Assembly: GCA_018827375.1 (NCBI GenBank)
Contig: JAHJYW010000032.1
Coordinates: forward strand, 62,001 to 126,000
From: Alphaproteobacteria bacterium
Lineage (GTDB): Bacteria; Pseudomonadota; Alphaproteobacteria; Caulobacterales; Hyphomonadaceae
Direction: 5' to 3'
DNA: 64,000 bases
Below, piece by piece: positions 1-11,316 of the stretch; position 1 is the first letter of the stretch, and each line of letters starts with the position of its first letter. The notes beneath the pieces are model-generated. The model was not told where the DNA came from. It did no database searches and saw only the letters and a list, made by a program, of their open reading frames with translations. A program made the position numbers and the translations under genes.

Positions 1-617
1 ACCCGGGCACGTTCTTCCACAATGTCGTGGTCGATTTCTCGATCTCCAGCCCTTACGTCGTGGTTGGTCTCCTGTTCGGCGGTCTCTTGCCGTTCCTCTT
101 CGGCGGCATGTCGATGATGGCGGTGGGACGCGCAGCGCAGGCTGTGGTCGAGGAAGTGCGCAGGCAGTTCCGCGAAATGCCGGGCATCATGAAGGGCGAA
201 GTGAAGCCTGACTATGGCCGTGCCGTGGATATCCTGACGCAGGCGGCGATCAGGGAAATGATCGTTCCATCCCTGCTGCCGGTGCTGTCACCGCTCGTGC
301 TGTTCGGTGTGATCATGCTGATCGCCGGACCGGGCGCAGCCCTGTCAGCCGTCGGTGCCATGCTGCTTGGCGTGATCGTGACGGGCCTGTTCGTGGCCAT
401 CTCGATGACATCGGGTGGCGGCGCATGGGATAATGCGAAGAAGTATATCGAGGACGGCCATCATGGCGGCAAGGGCTCTGAAGCCCACAAGGCCGCCGTC
501 ACGGGCGATACAGTAGGTGATCCGTACAAGGACACCGCTGGTCCGGCCGTGAACCCTATGATCAAGATCACCAATATCGTGGCCTTGCTTCTGCTCGCGG
601 TGCTTGCCGCACACTAG
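1..617 (+). CDS. hppA: H+-translocating pyrophosphatase, C-terminal part (5' truncated by window edge)
   Basis: Membrane-integral pyrophosphatase that couples PPi hydrolysis to proton pumping across the inner membrane. The frame is already open at base 3, so the apparent GTG start at 27 is internal. About 204 C-terminal residues are present, with several hydrophobic membrane spans and the conserved [12 protein letters not shown] and [20 protein letters not shown] blocks near the C-terminus. The [12 protein letters not shown] ending resembles the K+-independent subclass (as in Rhodospirillum), but the residues that decide potassium dependence lie upstream of the window. The gene ends in a strong hairpin terminator. 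Identity is very secure. Confidence 0.95.
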   Translation, partial: PGTFFHNVVVDFSISSPYVVVGLLFGGLLPFLFGGMSMMAVGRAAQAVVEEVRRQFREMPGIMKGEVKPDYGRAVDILTQAAIREMIVPSLLPVLSPLVLFGVIMLIAGPGAALSAVGAMLLGVIVTGLFVAISMTSGGGAWDNAKKYIEDGHHGGKGSEAHKAAVTGDTVGDPYKDTAGPAVNPMIKITNIVALLLLAVLAAH

Positions 618-637
618 GCGTCAAAGCCTGATCCATT

Positions 638-672
638 AAAAAAGCCCCGGTGCAAATGCGCCGGGGCTTTTC
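638..672. terminator. Bidirectional intrinsic terminator between hppA and katG
   Basis: An 11-bp perfect stem, AAAAGCCCCGG / CCGGGGCTTTT, with a 10-nt loop. It has an A-tract on one side and a T-tract on the other, so it can stop transcription from both convergent genes, hppA (+) and katG (-). Confidence 0.85.
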
Positions 673-692
673 CTTTTGGGGTATCGTTTCGA

Positions 693-2979
<2,287 letters not shown>

Positions 2980-3003
2980 AGGTTAGGGTTGCGCGCAAAG
3001 AAA

Positions 3004-3034
3004 AGCCCCGCAACCGTGAGGTCCGGGGCTTTTG
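3004..3034. terminator. Intrinsic terminator downstream of bamE
   Basis: Inverted repeat AAAAGCCCCG ... CCGGGGCTTTT with a short loop, 25-55 bp past the bamE stop codon. It has a poly-A/poly-T flank in both directions. It separates bamE from katG, both on the minus strand, so katG should have its own promoter. Confidence 0.8.
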
Positions 3035-3058
3035 TATTCTTGCGTGTGGGCCTCGCTA

Positions 3059-3535
3059 CTAGCGGCGGCCTGTCGGGTTGCCAGGCGTTGCTTCGTCGCT
3101 GTTGGGCAGACGCACGGCGCCGACAGTGCCGAAGATCTGCTCCCAGAGGCCGAGTTCGCGACCACGGGTTGGCGTCTCGCGGGCGGCGTAGTTGACCACT
3201 TCACCATCTGCAGCCGAGTATTCGAGGACTTCATCAACCTTGTCATCCTCGCCGAAACGGATGGCCGTGATCGACCGCTTGGTGATTTTCGGCTTGAGGA
3301 ATGCGATGCGCTCCTGAACGTCGGACATGTAGATCCAGGTCTTGTCGTCGAAAATGCCCTCGGTGGAGGGGCTGCCAAGCTGGGCCAGGACGGAAGAACG
3401 GGTGTCTTCATCCGGTTTCATGTCGCGGGGTTGGGCATCATCAGCCACATAGCCGTGAAAGTCCCGCGCTGGCGTGAGGCACGCTGTAAGCGGCAGGGTG
3501 AGAAGGCCAATGGCCAAAATCGCACGTCGCGACAT
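3059..3535 (-). CDS. bamE: Outer-membrane assembly lipoprotein BamE (SmpA/OmlA family)
   Basis: Small lipoprotein of the BAM complex that helps fold outer-membrane beta-barrels. The 158 residues begin MSRRAILAIGLLTLPLTACL: signal peptide with lipobox LTAC, so the mature protein starts at the lipidated Cys. The SmpA/OmlA fold follows (SSVLAQLGSPSTEG ... WIYM). The start at 3535 is supported by an AGGAG site; the longer open frame upstream lacks a signal peptide. It lies divergently from the cytochrome bc1 chaperone gene, a neighbourhood commonly seen in alphaproteobacteria. Confidence 0.9.
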   Translation of the reverse strand: MSRRAILAIGLLTLPLTACLTPARDFHGYVADDAQPRDMKPDEDTRSSVLAQLGSPSTEGIFDDKTWIYMSDVQERIAFLKPKITKRSITAIRFGEDDKVDEVLEYSAADGEVVNYAARETPTRGRELGLWEQIFGTVGAVRLPNSDEATPGNPTGRR

Positions 3536-3609
3536 GGAGAAACTCCTGTTAAGGCTTCGCGAAAGACCTAGCGGTTGCAGCCCCCCCTTGGCAACACAGG
3601 AGTACATAG

Positions 3610-4167
3610 GTGACAGGAATTTCAATTGGCTGGCTGACGCGGCGGCGGGGCCGCAAGGCGGCAGTCGGCACCGCTTATACGGGACTGATGACGACTGCGC
3701 TGGCGCCTGACTTTTATCTTGCGGGCGACGTTCCAGACACGTTCGAGGCGCGCGCGGGCATGGTGATGGTTCATGCGACCGTGGCCCTTCGGCGGATACG
3801 CAACATTCCCGGCCGGGAAGCCGCCCGGATGGCGGGCGCGCTGAACACACGCGTTCTGGACGGATTCGATGCTGCTTATCGTGAGCAGGGCGTGGGTGAT
3901 TCGTCGATTGCCCGGAAGGTGCGCAAATTGGCCGAGGCGTATTACGGACTGGGGCTGGCGCTGACGGCTGCGCTCGACGAAACGGCCGGCGAAGCACGTG
4001 AGTCGGACGTTAAGGTCGTACTGGAGCGCAATGGCGTGACTGAAAACGGCCGCGCAGCGGAGCTTGCAGCGTGGTTGTGCACGCTCGCCGATGGGCTGGA
4101 GGTGCAACAGGATGCGGAAATACTGGCCGGAACGCTTGACTGGTCTGTGGGTTGTAAAGTGCGGTAA
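3610..4167 (+). CDS. Ubiquinol-cytochrome c chaperone family protein (CBP3-like)
   Basis: 185-residue member of the family related to mitochondrial CBP3/UQCC1, which assists cytochrome b and bc1 complex biogenesis. The region from about residue 45 to 165 carries the helical signature ([21 protein letters not shown], then [10 protein letters not shown]). GTG start at 3610 with an AGGAG site 7 nt upstream. It stands alone between the divergent bamE and plsX. The DUF177/YceD gene often found between this gene and plsX is missing, leaving only 92 bp. The function is known mainly from the mitochondrial homologue. Confidence 0.85.
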   Translation: MTGISIGWLTRRRGRKAAVGTAYTGLMTTALAPDFYLAGDVPDTFEARAGMVMVHATVALRRIRNIPGREAARMAGALNTRVLDGFDAAYREQGVGDSSIARKVRKLAEAYYGLGLALTAALDETAGEARESDVKVVLERNGVTENGRAAELAAWLCTLADGLEVQQDAEILAGTLDWSVGCKVR

Positions 4168-4259
4168 CACGTACAGGCGCAGCGTTGCCAAGGATGGTGG
4201 CGCGCCGTAAACACCGCGAGAGTGGAAGCGCCGAGTTTCCCCGCAGCAGGAAGGCCCTT

Positions 4260-5294
4260 ATGGCTAAAGGCACAATTCTCTCGATTGATGCCATGGGCGG
4301 CGATGCCGCTCCCGGCGTTGTGGTCGATGGCGTGGCCGCCCTGCTGGCCGATCGCCCCGATATTGCGGTGCTTCTGCATGGTGACGAGGCGGCGCTGGAG
4401 CCGCTCGTGGCCGCGCACAAGGTGCTGTCAGGCCGCTGTCAGATCGTCCATTCGGACACGGTTATCACCAGTGACATGAAGCCCAGCCAAGCCCTGCGCC
4501 GTGGCAAGGGGTCGTCCATGTGGAACGCTGTCGAGGCAGTGAAGAATGGCGAAGCAGGCGCAGCAGTTTCGGCTGGCAACACCGGCGCGCTGATGGCGAT
4601 TTCAATGCTCATCCTGCGCAAGATGGAAGGCGTGCATCGCCCGGCCATGACTGCATTGTGGCCGACAATGAAGGGCCGCACAGTTGTGCTTGATGTCGGC
4701 GCGAACCTGGAAGCAGATGCGGCGCAGCTGGTGACGTTTGCGATCATGGGCGAGGCCTATGCTCGCGCGGCGCTTGGCATTGCAAAGCCAAGTATTGGCA
4801 TTCTGAATATCGGCTCTGAAGAGATGAAGGGCCATGACGAAGTGCGCGAGGCTCACGAATGGCTGCGCGCCGCCGAGCTCGATATCGACTATCGCGGCTT
4901 TGTTGAAGGCGATGATATTTCCAAGGGCGCCGTTGACGTGGTGGTGACCGATGGCTTCACGGGCAATGTGGCGCTGAAGGCTGGCGAGGGCGTTGCCCGC
5001 ATGCTGGGCAGCCGCATGCGCGAGGCCTTTACGACCAGCCTGATGACAAAAATCGGCGCGGCACTGGCCATGGCGGGCCTGAAGACCCTGCGGTCGCAGA
5101 TGGACCCGAGCAACGTGAATGGCGGTGTCCTGCTGGGCCTCGGCGGCGTATCGGTGAAAAGCCATGGCGGTACGGATGCCCGTGGTTTCGCGCGTGCCTG
5201 CGAACTTGCGGCAGATCTTGCCAGCAGCCATTACCGCGACGAAATACTCGCCAATCTCGCACGCATAAGAGAAGGTGGCCTCGCCGCCGAATAG
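4260..5294 (+). CDS. plsX: Phosphate acyltransferase PlsX
   Basis: Converts acyl-ACP to acyl-phosphate, the donor used by PlsY in the first step of phosphatidic acid synthesis. Peripheral membrane enzyme, 344 residues. The N-terminal [17 protein letters not shown] and the [15 protein letters not shown] and [13 protein letters not shown] blocks are typical. ATG at 4260 is chosen for its AGGAAGG site; the 25 extra upstream codons do not resemble PlsX. It precedes fabH by 26 bp, the classic plsX-fabH pair. Its partner plsY is about 40 kb away in this window. Confidence 0.96.
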   Translation: MAKGTILSIDAMGGDAAPGVVVDGVAALLADRPDIAVLLHGDEAALEPLVAAHKVLSGRCQIVHSDTVITSDMKPSQALRRGKGSSMWNAVEAVKNGEAGAAVSAGNTGALMAISMLILRKMEGVHRPAMTALWPTMKGRTVVLDVGANLEADAAQLVTFAIMGEAYARAALGIAKPSIGILNIGSEEMKGHDEVREAHEWLRAAELDIDYRGFVEGDDISKGAVDVVVTDGFTGNVALKAGEGVARMLGSRMREAFTTSLMTKIGAALAMAGLKTLRSQMDPSNVNGGVLLGLGGVSVKSHGGTDARGFARACELAADLASSHYRDEILANLARIREGGLAAE

Positions 5295-5320
5295 GCAGGA
5301 CGGGCAAGGAAGGGACTTTC

Positions 5321-6292
5321 ATGACACGACGCAGCTTCATTCGCGGCACTGGCGGATACCTTCCCGAGAAGGTGCTGACCAATGAAGACCTGTCGACGAT
5401 GCTCGATACGTCCGATGAATGGATTCGTGAACGCACGGGTATCCAGAAGCGCCATGTTGCGGCGGATGGTGAGCTGACGTCCGATATCGCGACGGCAGCC
5501 GCCCGCCAGGCGCTGGAAGCCGCGAACATGACCGCTCAGGACATTGACCTGATCGTGCTGGCAACGACGACGCCGGACCAGACCTTTCCCGCAACGGCAA
5601 CGGCCGTGCAGGCAAAGCTCGGCTGTGGCCCCAGCGCGGCATTTGACGTGCAGGCTGTCTGTTCAGGCTTCCTGTTCGGACTGGCGACAGCCGACAGCAT
5701 GCTGAAGCAAGGCCTGTTCAACCGGGCACTGGTAATCGGCGCAGAGACATTCACGCGCATTCTTGACTGGTCTGATCGCGGCACGGCCGTGCTGTTCGGT
5801 GATGGCGGCGGCGCAGTGGTTATCGAGGCGGAAGAGTGGGATGGCGCGGCAGATGCCGGGATCATCACGCATCATATCCGCACCGACGGCACCAAGTCTG
5901 ACTTGCTCTATGTCGATGGCGGTGTCAGCTCGACCGGAACGATCGGCCATGTGCGCATGGAGGGCAACCGCGTTTTCAAGCACGCCGTGACCAACATTTC
6001 CTCGGCGATCCAGGCCGTGCTCGACGAGACGGGGCTGACGGCAGACGACATTGACTGGTTCGTGCCACACCAGGCCAACAAGCGCATTCTCGACGGTGTC
6101 GCGCGCAAGATCGGTATTCCTGAGGAGAAGGTGGTCATCACCGTGGACCAGCATGCCAATACCTCGGCGGCCTCCATTCCACTCGCGCTGAACCATGCGG
6201 TGCGTTCCGGCCGGGCGAAAAAGGGCGACCTGATCCTTTCAGAGGCCATGGGCGGCGGATTCTCGTGGGGCGCCAGCCTGTTCCGGCTTTGA
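5321..6292 (+). CDS. fabH: 3-oxoacyl-ACP synthase III FabH
   Basis: Starts fatty-acid synthesis by condensing acetyl-CoA with malonyl-ACP. 323 residues, standard length. The catalytic triad is visible: Cys in [13 protein letters not shown], His in [11 protein letters not shown] and Asn in [14 protein letters not shown]. Thiolase fold, with the C-terminal glycine-rich [18 protein letters not shown] ribosome site upstream. Follows plsX and probably shares its transcript. The 138 bp after it hold the ihfA upstream region, with no clear terminator. Confidence 0.97.
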   Translation: MTRRSFIRGTGGYLPEKVLTNEDLSTMLDTSDEWIRERTGIQKRHVAADGELTSDIATAAARQALEAANMTAQDIDLIVLATTTPDQTFPATATAVQAKLGCGPSAAFDVQAVCSGFLFGLATADSMLKQGLFNRALVIGAETFTRILDWSDRGTAVLFGDGGGAVVIEAEEWDGAADAGIITHHIRTDGTKSDLLYVDGGVSSTGTIGHVRMEGNRVFKHAVTNISSAIQAVLDETGLTADDIDWFVPHQANKRILDGVARKIGIPEEKVVITVDQHANTSAASIPLALNHAVRSGRAKKGDLILSEAMGGGFSWGASLFRL

Positions 6293-6348
6293 TCCAGAGC
6301 AGCCGATTTTATCCACAAATTTCGGGTCTAATCGGGCAATCTGAAACT

Positions 6349-6361
6349 TATCAATGATTTA
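6349..6361 (+). promoter_or_regulatory. Candidate IHF binding site upstream of ihfA
   Basis: TATCAATGATTTA matches the IHF consensus WATCAANNNNTTR at every defined position. It is in the AT-rich fabH-ihfA gap, about 70 bp before the ihfA start. IHF autoregulation is established in E. coli; its use here is inferred. Confidence 0.5.
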
Positions 6362-6430
6362 AGCTGACGGGTTTGCTAGGAATCCGTTAAGATTCATTGG
6401 CTACCCATTAACGAAAGGCGAAAGACCGTC

Positions 6431-6724
6431 ATGAGCAACCAGACCCTGACCCGCGCAGAAGTGACCGACGCCATCGTCCGCGAAGTGGGCGTGACGCGTC
6501 AGGAATCCTCTGACCTGCTGGACCGTACACTCGATATGATCGGCAGTGCGCTGGAGCATGAAGACGAAGTGAAGCTCTCCCGCTTTGGCAATTTCGTGGT
6601 GCGGTCAAAAGCTGCGCGCGAAGGCCGTAATCCCAAAACCGGCGAAGAAGCCACGATTGCGCCCCGCCGCGTGGTCACCTTCCGCCCATCCCCCATGCTG
6701 AAGGCCCGCGTCGACAAGGGCTGA
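6431..6724 (+). CDS. ihfA: Integration host factor subunit alpha
   Basis: DNA-bending nucleoid protein that acts as a heterodimer with IhfB. 97 residues, normal length. The DNABII signature [19 protein letters not shown] and the C-terminal [10 protein letters not shown] are present, including the Pro at the tip of the DNA-intercalating arm. Upstream GAAAGGCGAAAG provides a purine-rich ribosome site. It is followed 23 bp later by a MerR regulator, as is usual in alphaproteobacteria, and preceded by a consensus IHF site. Confidence 0.95.
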   Translation: MSNQTLTRAEVTDAIVREVGVTRQESSDLLDRTLDMIGSALEHEDEVKLSRFGNFVVRSKAAREGRNPKTGEEATIAPRRVVTFRPSPMLKARVDKG

Positions 6725-6747
6725 GCCACCACAACAAGGATAGCGAT

Positions 6748-7218
6748 ATGACTGCCTCACGGAACCGAGTTGAAAAATCCGCTAAAGCCTTCCGCTCGAT
6801 TGGCGAGGCCGCTGCCGAACTTGGGCTCGAGACGCATGTTCTTCGCTATTGGGAAAGCAAGTTTCCGCGTGATGTGAAGCCGGTCAAGCGCGCCGATGGC
6901 CGCCGTCTTTTCCGCCCGCAGGACCTTGAAGCCCTGCGCGCCATCCAGATCCTCGTCCATGAGCGCGGCATGACGCTGAAGGGCGCAAAATCCATTCTGG
7001 CCGAGCAAGGCCTGGTGGCTGTGTTGTCCGGCGCGGCCAAGCTCGGAACGGCTGCCAGCCCCGCGCGCGAGCTGCAACAGACGGTCGCGAAGGCGTTCAA
7101 TGCCGAACTGCCGGAAGGTTCTGCGCCCAAGCGTCAGGAACGCCTTGAAGGCGCGCTGGTGGAGCTGACGGACCTTAAGGCTCGCCTCGACGCGATGCGC
7201 GTACGCCGCGCTGCCTAA
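6748..7218 (+). CDS. MerR-family transcriptional regulator
   Basis: 156 residues with an N-terminal MerR winged helix-turn-helix (about residues 15-85): [25 protein letters not shown] and the [16 protein letters not shown] block. The C-terminal part is helical and has no metal-binding cysteine pattern, so the effector is unknown. It forms a probable operon with ihfA. The family next to ihfA in alphaproteobacteria is conserved but its target is not established. Confidence 0.85.
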   Translation: MTASRNRVEKSAKAFRSIGEAAAELGLETHVLRYWESKFPRDVKPVKRADGRRLFRPQDLEALRAIQILVHERGMTLKGAKSILAEQGLVAVLSGAAKLGTAASPARELQQTVAKAFNAELPEGSAPKRQERLEGALVELTDLKARLDAMRVRRAA

Positions 7219-7244
7219 ACCCATATAAGCGATTGCGGAACTGG

Positions 7245-7266
7245 GGCGGCTTGGCTACAAGCCGCC
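7245..7266. terminator. Perfect hairpin between merR and tRNA-Pro
   Basis: GGCGGCTTG-GCTA-CAAGCCGCC, a 9-bp perfect stem with a tetraloop, 26 nt after the merR stop and 5 nt before the tRNA. No T-tract follows, so it may be a weak terminator, a pause site or a tRNA 5'-processing element. Confidence 0.45.
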
Positions 7267-7271
7267 AGAGT

Positions 7272-7348
7272 CGGAGCGTGGCGCAGCCCGGTAGCGCACT
7301 CGCCTGGGGGGCGAGGGGTCGTAGGTTCGAATCCTATCGCTCCGACCA
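7272..7348 (+). tRNA. tRNA-Pro (anticodon GGG)
   Basis: 77-nt cloverleaf read directly. The acceptor stem CGGAGCG pairs with CGCTCCG, discriminator A, and CCA is encoded. The anticodon stem CTCGC/GCGAG encloses the loop CTGGGGG (anticodon GGG), and the T-arm contains GGTTCGAATCC. It reads proline codon CCC and, by wobble, CCU. Confidence 0.95.
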
Positions 7349-7450
7349 TTTCCAAATTTTACGCCTCAGGCGCAGGGCTCGATCCGAGATCGATACCCGC
7401 CTGGCAATGCCCGAAGCCCAAGCGAGGGCCCCTGGCATTCCAAAACCAAC

Positions 7451-9676
7451 CTATTTTTTCTCCAGATCCAGTTCGTCCGTCTTGCCGACAGCGGCGAGGG
7501 CGAAGGCGTATTCAGTGGCGGTTTCCTTCAGGCCTTCGAAACGGCCCGAGGCGCCGCCATGACCGGCATCCATGTTGATGCGCAGGAAGTAAGGCCCGGC
7601 TTCCGGGGCCTCATGGCGCAGCTTGGCGGCCCACTTGCTAGGTTCCCAATACGTGACGCGCGGGTCGGTCAGGCCGCCAGTGATCAGCATGGGGGGATAA
7701 GGCTTGTCGGCCACATTGTCGTACGGGCTGTAGGCCGCGATCGTGTCGTAATCTGTTTCGCTGGTCAGCGGGTTGCCCCATTCGGGCCATTCAGGCGGCG
7801 TGAGCGGCAGGCTCTCGTCCGACATGGTGTTGACGACGTCAACGAATGGCACTGCGGCGATGATGCCGGCGAAAAGTTCAGGGTCCATGTTGGCTGCAGC
7901 GCCCATCAGCAGGCCCCCGGCGGAGCCGCCATGGCCGACCAGCTTGCCTTTCGACGTATAGCCCTGGTCGACCAGATAATGGCAGGCGGCAACATAGTCC
8001 TTGAACGTATTGGTCTTCTTTTCGAGCTTGCCGTCGAGATACCATTGGTAGCCCTTGGCCATCGAGCCGCGCGGGTGGACGATGGCGTAGATGAAGCCAC
8101 GGTCGACGAGGCTTAGACGGCCGGTGCGGAAGTCTGCCGGGATGGTGATGCCATAGGAGCCATAGCCGTAGAGCAGGACAGGCGCGGTGCCGTCGACCGG
8201 CGTGTCCTTGCGGCGCAGCAGGGTGACAGGCACTTCAGCGCCATCCCATGAGGGCGCCATGACGCGCTCGGCGACATAGTCGTCGGGATTGTGGCCCGAT
8301 GGGACTTCGCGTTCCTTGCGCAGGGTGCGCGAGCGGCTGACAAGGTCATAGTCGATGACCTGATCGGGCGTGGTCGGCGAGGCATAGTCGAAGCGCAGGA
8401 TCGGCGTGTTGTAATCATAGCCGCTGTCGAGGCCGAGATCATAGGCGGCTTCATCAAAACTGATCTGATGCTCTGCCCCATCGGCGCGAGCGCGCACGAC
8501 AATGGTCGGCAGGCCGTTCTCGCGTTCCATGCGGGCGAGATAGTCCTTCTGTGGCTGCATGCCGAGGAGGAGCGTGCCGGGACGGTGGGGGATGACTTCC
8601 TCCCATGCGTCGCGGGAAGTCGATTCCATCGGGGCCTTCATCATCTTGAAGTCGACAGCGCCGTCGAGATTGGTGATGATGTAGAACTCACCATCCCAGT
8701 GGACGACGGAATATTCATTGTCGGTCTGGCGTGGGGCGACTGTGCGCAACTTTGGATTAAGTTCGTTCGCGGGAAACCAGTGGACCTCTGACGTCGTGTG
8801 GCCGGAAGCGTTGATGAAGATGACGTCCTCACTGGCGCTCTTGCCGACGCCGACGAAGAAGCCGGGATCCTTTTCCTCATACAGAAGTGTGTCTTCGCCG
8901 GTGGCGAGGTTACGCTGGTAGACGGCATCGGGGCGGGCATTCTCGTCGCGGTGCACCCAGACGATGGCCTGACCATTCGCGGTCCATTCAAATTCGCCAT
9001 AGGCATTGTCGATCTCGGCGGCAGTGTCGGCGGCGGTGGCAATGTCCTGGATGTGGATCTTGTAGAACTCGCTACCCTGCGTATCGACAGCGTAGGCGAC
9101 CTGATTGTGGTCGGGGCTGGTATCGATGCCGCCGAAGGAGAAATAGTCCTTGCCTTCGCCCATGGCATCGCCGTCGAGCAGGATGGTTTCGGCAGCCTCG
9201 GGGTTGAAGGCATCCTCTGCCGGGCGCCGGGCAATGATCGGGTATTCGCCGCCCTGACGATAGCGGGTGTAATAGGCCCATGGACCGTCGATCTCTGGAA
9301 CGGTGCTGTCGTCTTCCTTGATGCGGCCACGCATTTCGGCGAATAGTTCATCGCGCAGCTTGGTTGTCGGGTCTTCCAGCACGGCCTTGGTGTAGGCGTT
9401 CTCGGCTTCGAGATAGGTGCGGATCTTTGCATCGAGTACGGACGGATCACGCATGACTTCCTGCCAGTTGTCATCCTTCAGCCAGTTGTAGGGATCGTTG
9501 CGCGTGCGGCCGACCTGCGTAACCTCATGGTCGATACGCTCCGCCATGGGTGGCTGGGGCGCGGGTGTTGCCGCTGATGCTTCAGTGGCGGTGTCGGTAA
9601 GCTTGGTCTCAGTCATTGTGCATCCGGTCAGAAGGGCAGCGGTCGCTGCGCTGGCAAGAAGGAAAGAAAGGCGCAT
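7451..9676 (-). CDS. ptrB: Oligopeptidase B-type S9 peptidase, predicted lipoprotein
   Basis: Prolyl-oligopeptidase-family serine peptidase of 741 residues. The signal peptide has lipobox LTGC, so it is probably anchored in the envelope rather than cytosolic. An N-terminal beta-propeller (about 45-450) is followed by an alpha/beta-hydrolase domain with nucleophile GHGGSAGGLLMG, Asp in GGLTDPRVTYWEP and His in MDAGHGG. The oligopeptidase B subfamily (cleavage after Arg/Lys) is suggested by RTRNDPYNWLKDD and the Asp/Glu-rich C-terminal motifs. No operon partner. The short gap to the tRNA holds no clear gene. Confidence 0.88.
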   Translation of the reverse strand: MRLSFLLASAATAALLTGCTMTETKLTDTATEASAATPAPQPPMAERIDHEVTQVGRTRNDPYNWLKDDNWQEVMRDPSVLDAKIRTYLEAENAYTKAVLEDPTTKLRDELFAEMRGRIKEDDSTVPEIDGPWAYYTRYRQGGEYPIIARRPAEDAFNPEAAETILLDGDAMGEGKDYFSFGGIDTSPDHNQVAYAVDTQGSEFYKIHIQDIATAADTAAEIDNAYGEFEWTANGQAIVWVHRDENARPDAVYQRNLATGEDTLLYEEKDPGFFVGVGKSASEDVIFINASGHTTSEVHWFPANELNPKLRTVAPRQTDNEYSVVHWDGEFYIITNLDGAVDFKMMKAPMESTSRDAWEEVIPHRPGTLLLGMQPQKDYLARMERENGLPTIVVRARADGAEHQISFDEAAYDLGLDSGYDYNTPILRFDYASPTTPDQVIDYDLVSRSRTLRKEREVPSGHNPDDYVAERVMAPSWDGAEVPVTLLRRKDTPVDGTAPVLLYGYGSYGITIPADFRTGRLSLVDRGFIYAIVHPRGSMAKGYQWYLDGKLEKKTNTFKDYVAACHYLVDQGYTSKGKLVGHGGSAGGLLMGAAANMDPELFAGIIAAVPFVDVVNTMSDESLPLTPPEWPEWGNPLTSETDYDTIAAYSPYDNVADKPYPPMLITGGLTDPRVTYWEPSKWAAKLRHEAPEAGPYFLRINMDAGHGGASGRFEGLKETATEYAFALAAVGKTDELDLEKK

Positions 9677-9748
9677 GCGGCCGGCTCCTGTGCAAGTAAG
9701 GCTTGGATTCAGGGGAAAAGGATCAGGCGGGATGGCGCCTGTCCAGAC

Positions 9749-10159
9749 CTATTCGTCGGCTTGGAAGTCCAGCACGACGCCGTTGATGCACCAGCGCTCG
9801 CCGGTCGGCGGCGGGCCATCCTTGAAGACGTGGCCCTGATGCAGGCCGCAGACGGCGCAGTGGCATTCGGTGCGCGGGATGATCATCTTGAAATCGGTCT
9901 TGGTCTCGACAACGCCTTCGGAGGCAGGCTGCCAATAGCTTGGCCAGCCGGTGCCGCTTTCGAACTTGTGTTCGGACGACCAGAGCACCGTGTCGCAGCC
10001 CTTGCAGTGATACTTGCCGGCGCGCTTCTCGCTCTCGTAATTGCCCGGGCTGAAGGCGCGCTCTGTGCCCTCCTTCACGCCGACGCGGAATTCTTCCTCG
10101 GTGAGGACTTCGCGCCATTCGCGGTCGGATCGCTGGATTTTGGTACCTGTGGCAGACAT
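9749..10159 (-). CDS. msrB: Peptide-methionine (R)-S-oxide reductase MsrB
   Basis: Repairs methionine-R-sulfoxide in proteins. 136 residues with two zinc-binding CxxC pairs (CKGC, CAVC), the GTGWPSYW substrate loop and the catalytic Cys in ERWCINGVVLDF. The start at 10159 follows an AGGAGGCCCC ribosome site; an upstream open extension is not MsrB-like. It lies 72 bp upstream of the oligopeptidase gene on the same strand and could be co-transcribed with it. Confidence 0.95.
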   Translation of the reverse strand: MSATGTKIQRSDREWREVLTEEEFRVGVKEGTERAFSPGNYESEKRAGKYHCKGCDTVLWSSEHKFESGTGWPSYWQPASEGVVETKTDFKMIIPRTECHCAVCGLHQGHVFKDGPPPTGERWCINGVVLDFQADE

Positions 10160-10303
10160 GGGGGCCTCCTGTTTCGGGTTCCCCTTCAATATAGGGTGAT
10201 TATGCCCCAGCGCCATCAGCTGTGTGTGGCTGGCCTTAAACGAACGTCGCCGGGACACGTGGTGTCCCGGCGGCGCGAATGGGTCTGATTGTGGCTGTTG
10301 GGC

Positions 10304-10759
10304 CTAGCCGTAAAGCACGGTGATCGATTCAGCGACGAGGGCCGGGCGTTCCTGGCCGTCGATCTCGATCGTGTTTTCCATGATCATCTGCTTGCCGCCC
10401 GACTTTTCCGTCACGGATGTGCATTTCTGGCGCAGGCGCACCTTGGAGCCGACGGGCACCATGTTGGTGAAGCGCACCTTGTCGGAGCCATAGTTGATGC
10501 CGCGCGTGACGCCGGAGACGTTCAGCGTTTCGCCGCCGAGCATTGGCAGCAGGGACAGCGTCAGGAAGCCGTGTGCGATAGGGCCGCCCATGGCCTTGGT
10601 GGCGCGCTCGACATCAACGTGGATCCACTGATGGTCGCCGGTCGCTTCGGCAAACTTGTTGACGCGTTCCTGGTCGATTGTGTGCCAGTCAGAGACGCCG
10701 GTTTCCGTTCCTGCGATGGATTCGAGGTCGGCGAAGGCAACTTTTTTCGGGTTGGCCAT
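10304..10759 (-). CDS. MaoC-family (R)-specific enoyl-CoA hydratase-like protein
   Basis: 151-residue hot-dog-fold protein. The hydratase motif is clear: FAEATGDHQWIHVD (catalytic Asp and His) followed by PIAHGFLTLSLLPML. The family hydrates trans-2-enoyl-CoA and is close to the NodN-like group. It stands alone, 144 bp from msrB, and fits the wealth of acyl-CoA genes in the window. The substrate cannot be told from sequence. Confidence 0.85.
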   Translation of the reverse strand: MANPKKVAFADLESIAGTETGVSDWHTIDQERVNKFAEATGDHQWIHVDVERATKAMGGPIAHGFLTLSLLPMLGGETLNVSGVTRGINYGSDKVRFTNMVPVGSKVRLRQKCTSVTEKSGGKQMIMENTIEIDGQERPALVAESITVLYG

Positions 10760-10902
10760 AAGGTAATTCCTCCAGAGTTTATGCTTGGGCCTTTTCTGGC
10801 GCGAGCAGCGCCATCCGGCAAGGTTTACTGAACGTCAATCTGCTGGACGTAGAGCTGATTCTCGCAAATACTTCGTACATGGGCTGAATTGGGAGACGCT
10901 AC

Positions 10903-11259
10903 ATGACAGATTCGAACCAGATTTCCGTTGATCCGAACACTAAGGGCAACGCGAACCTGATCTATATCCTCTATCTGGTGGGCATCGTGATCGGCATCAC
11001 GCCGATCATCGGCGTCATCATGGCCTATATGGGCAAGGGGCAGGGCGATCCTGTGCTTGAGAGCCACTATAACAACCAGATCAATATCTTCTGGAAAGGC
11101 CTTCTTTACAGCGTGATCGGCGCCGTGCTGACCGTTGTCCTGATCGGGATCCTGATCCTGCTCGCCGCCCTGATCTGGTACATCGTCCGCAGCATCAAGG
11201 GCATGCAGGCCCTGTCGGCCGGTCAGCCAATCGAGAACCCCGGCAGCTGGCTGTTCTAG
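10903..11259 (+). CDS. DUF4870-type small membrane protein
   Basis: 118 residues with three predicted membrane segments (about 18-42, 65-90 and a short C-terminal span around 85-100) and the pattern SHYNNQINIFWKGLLY followed by the ending PGSWLF, which is typical of this uncharacterised family. ATG at 10903 with GGGAG upstream. Monocistronic: a minus-strand gene lies before it and a terminator follows. The function is unknown. Confidence 0.75.
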   Translation: MTDSNQISVDPNTKGNANLIYILYLVGIVIGITPIIGVIMAYMGKGQGDPVLESHYNNQINIFWKGLLYSVIGAVLTVVLIGILILLAALIWYIVRSIKGMQALSAGQPIENPGSWLF

Positions 11260-11283
11260 GCCAAAAGTGTACGGAATACAGAT

Positions 11284-11315
11284 ACAGCCGCTCCACTCGG
11301 GGCGGCTGTTTTCGT
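11284..11315. terminator. Intrinsic terminator between convergent genes
   Basis: Stem ACAGCCGC / GCGGCTGT with a short loop, followed by TTTTCGTTT on the plus strand. It ends the DUF4870 gene and is placed to act on the GH1 gene as well. Confidence 0.75.
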
Positions 11316-11316
11316 T

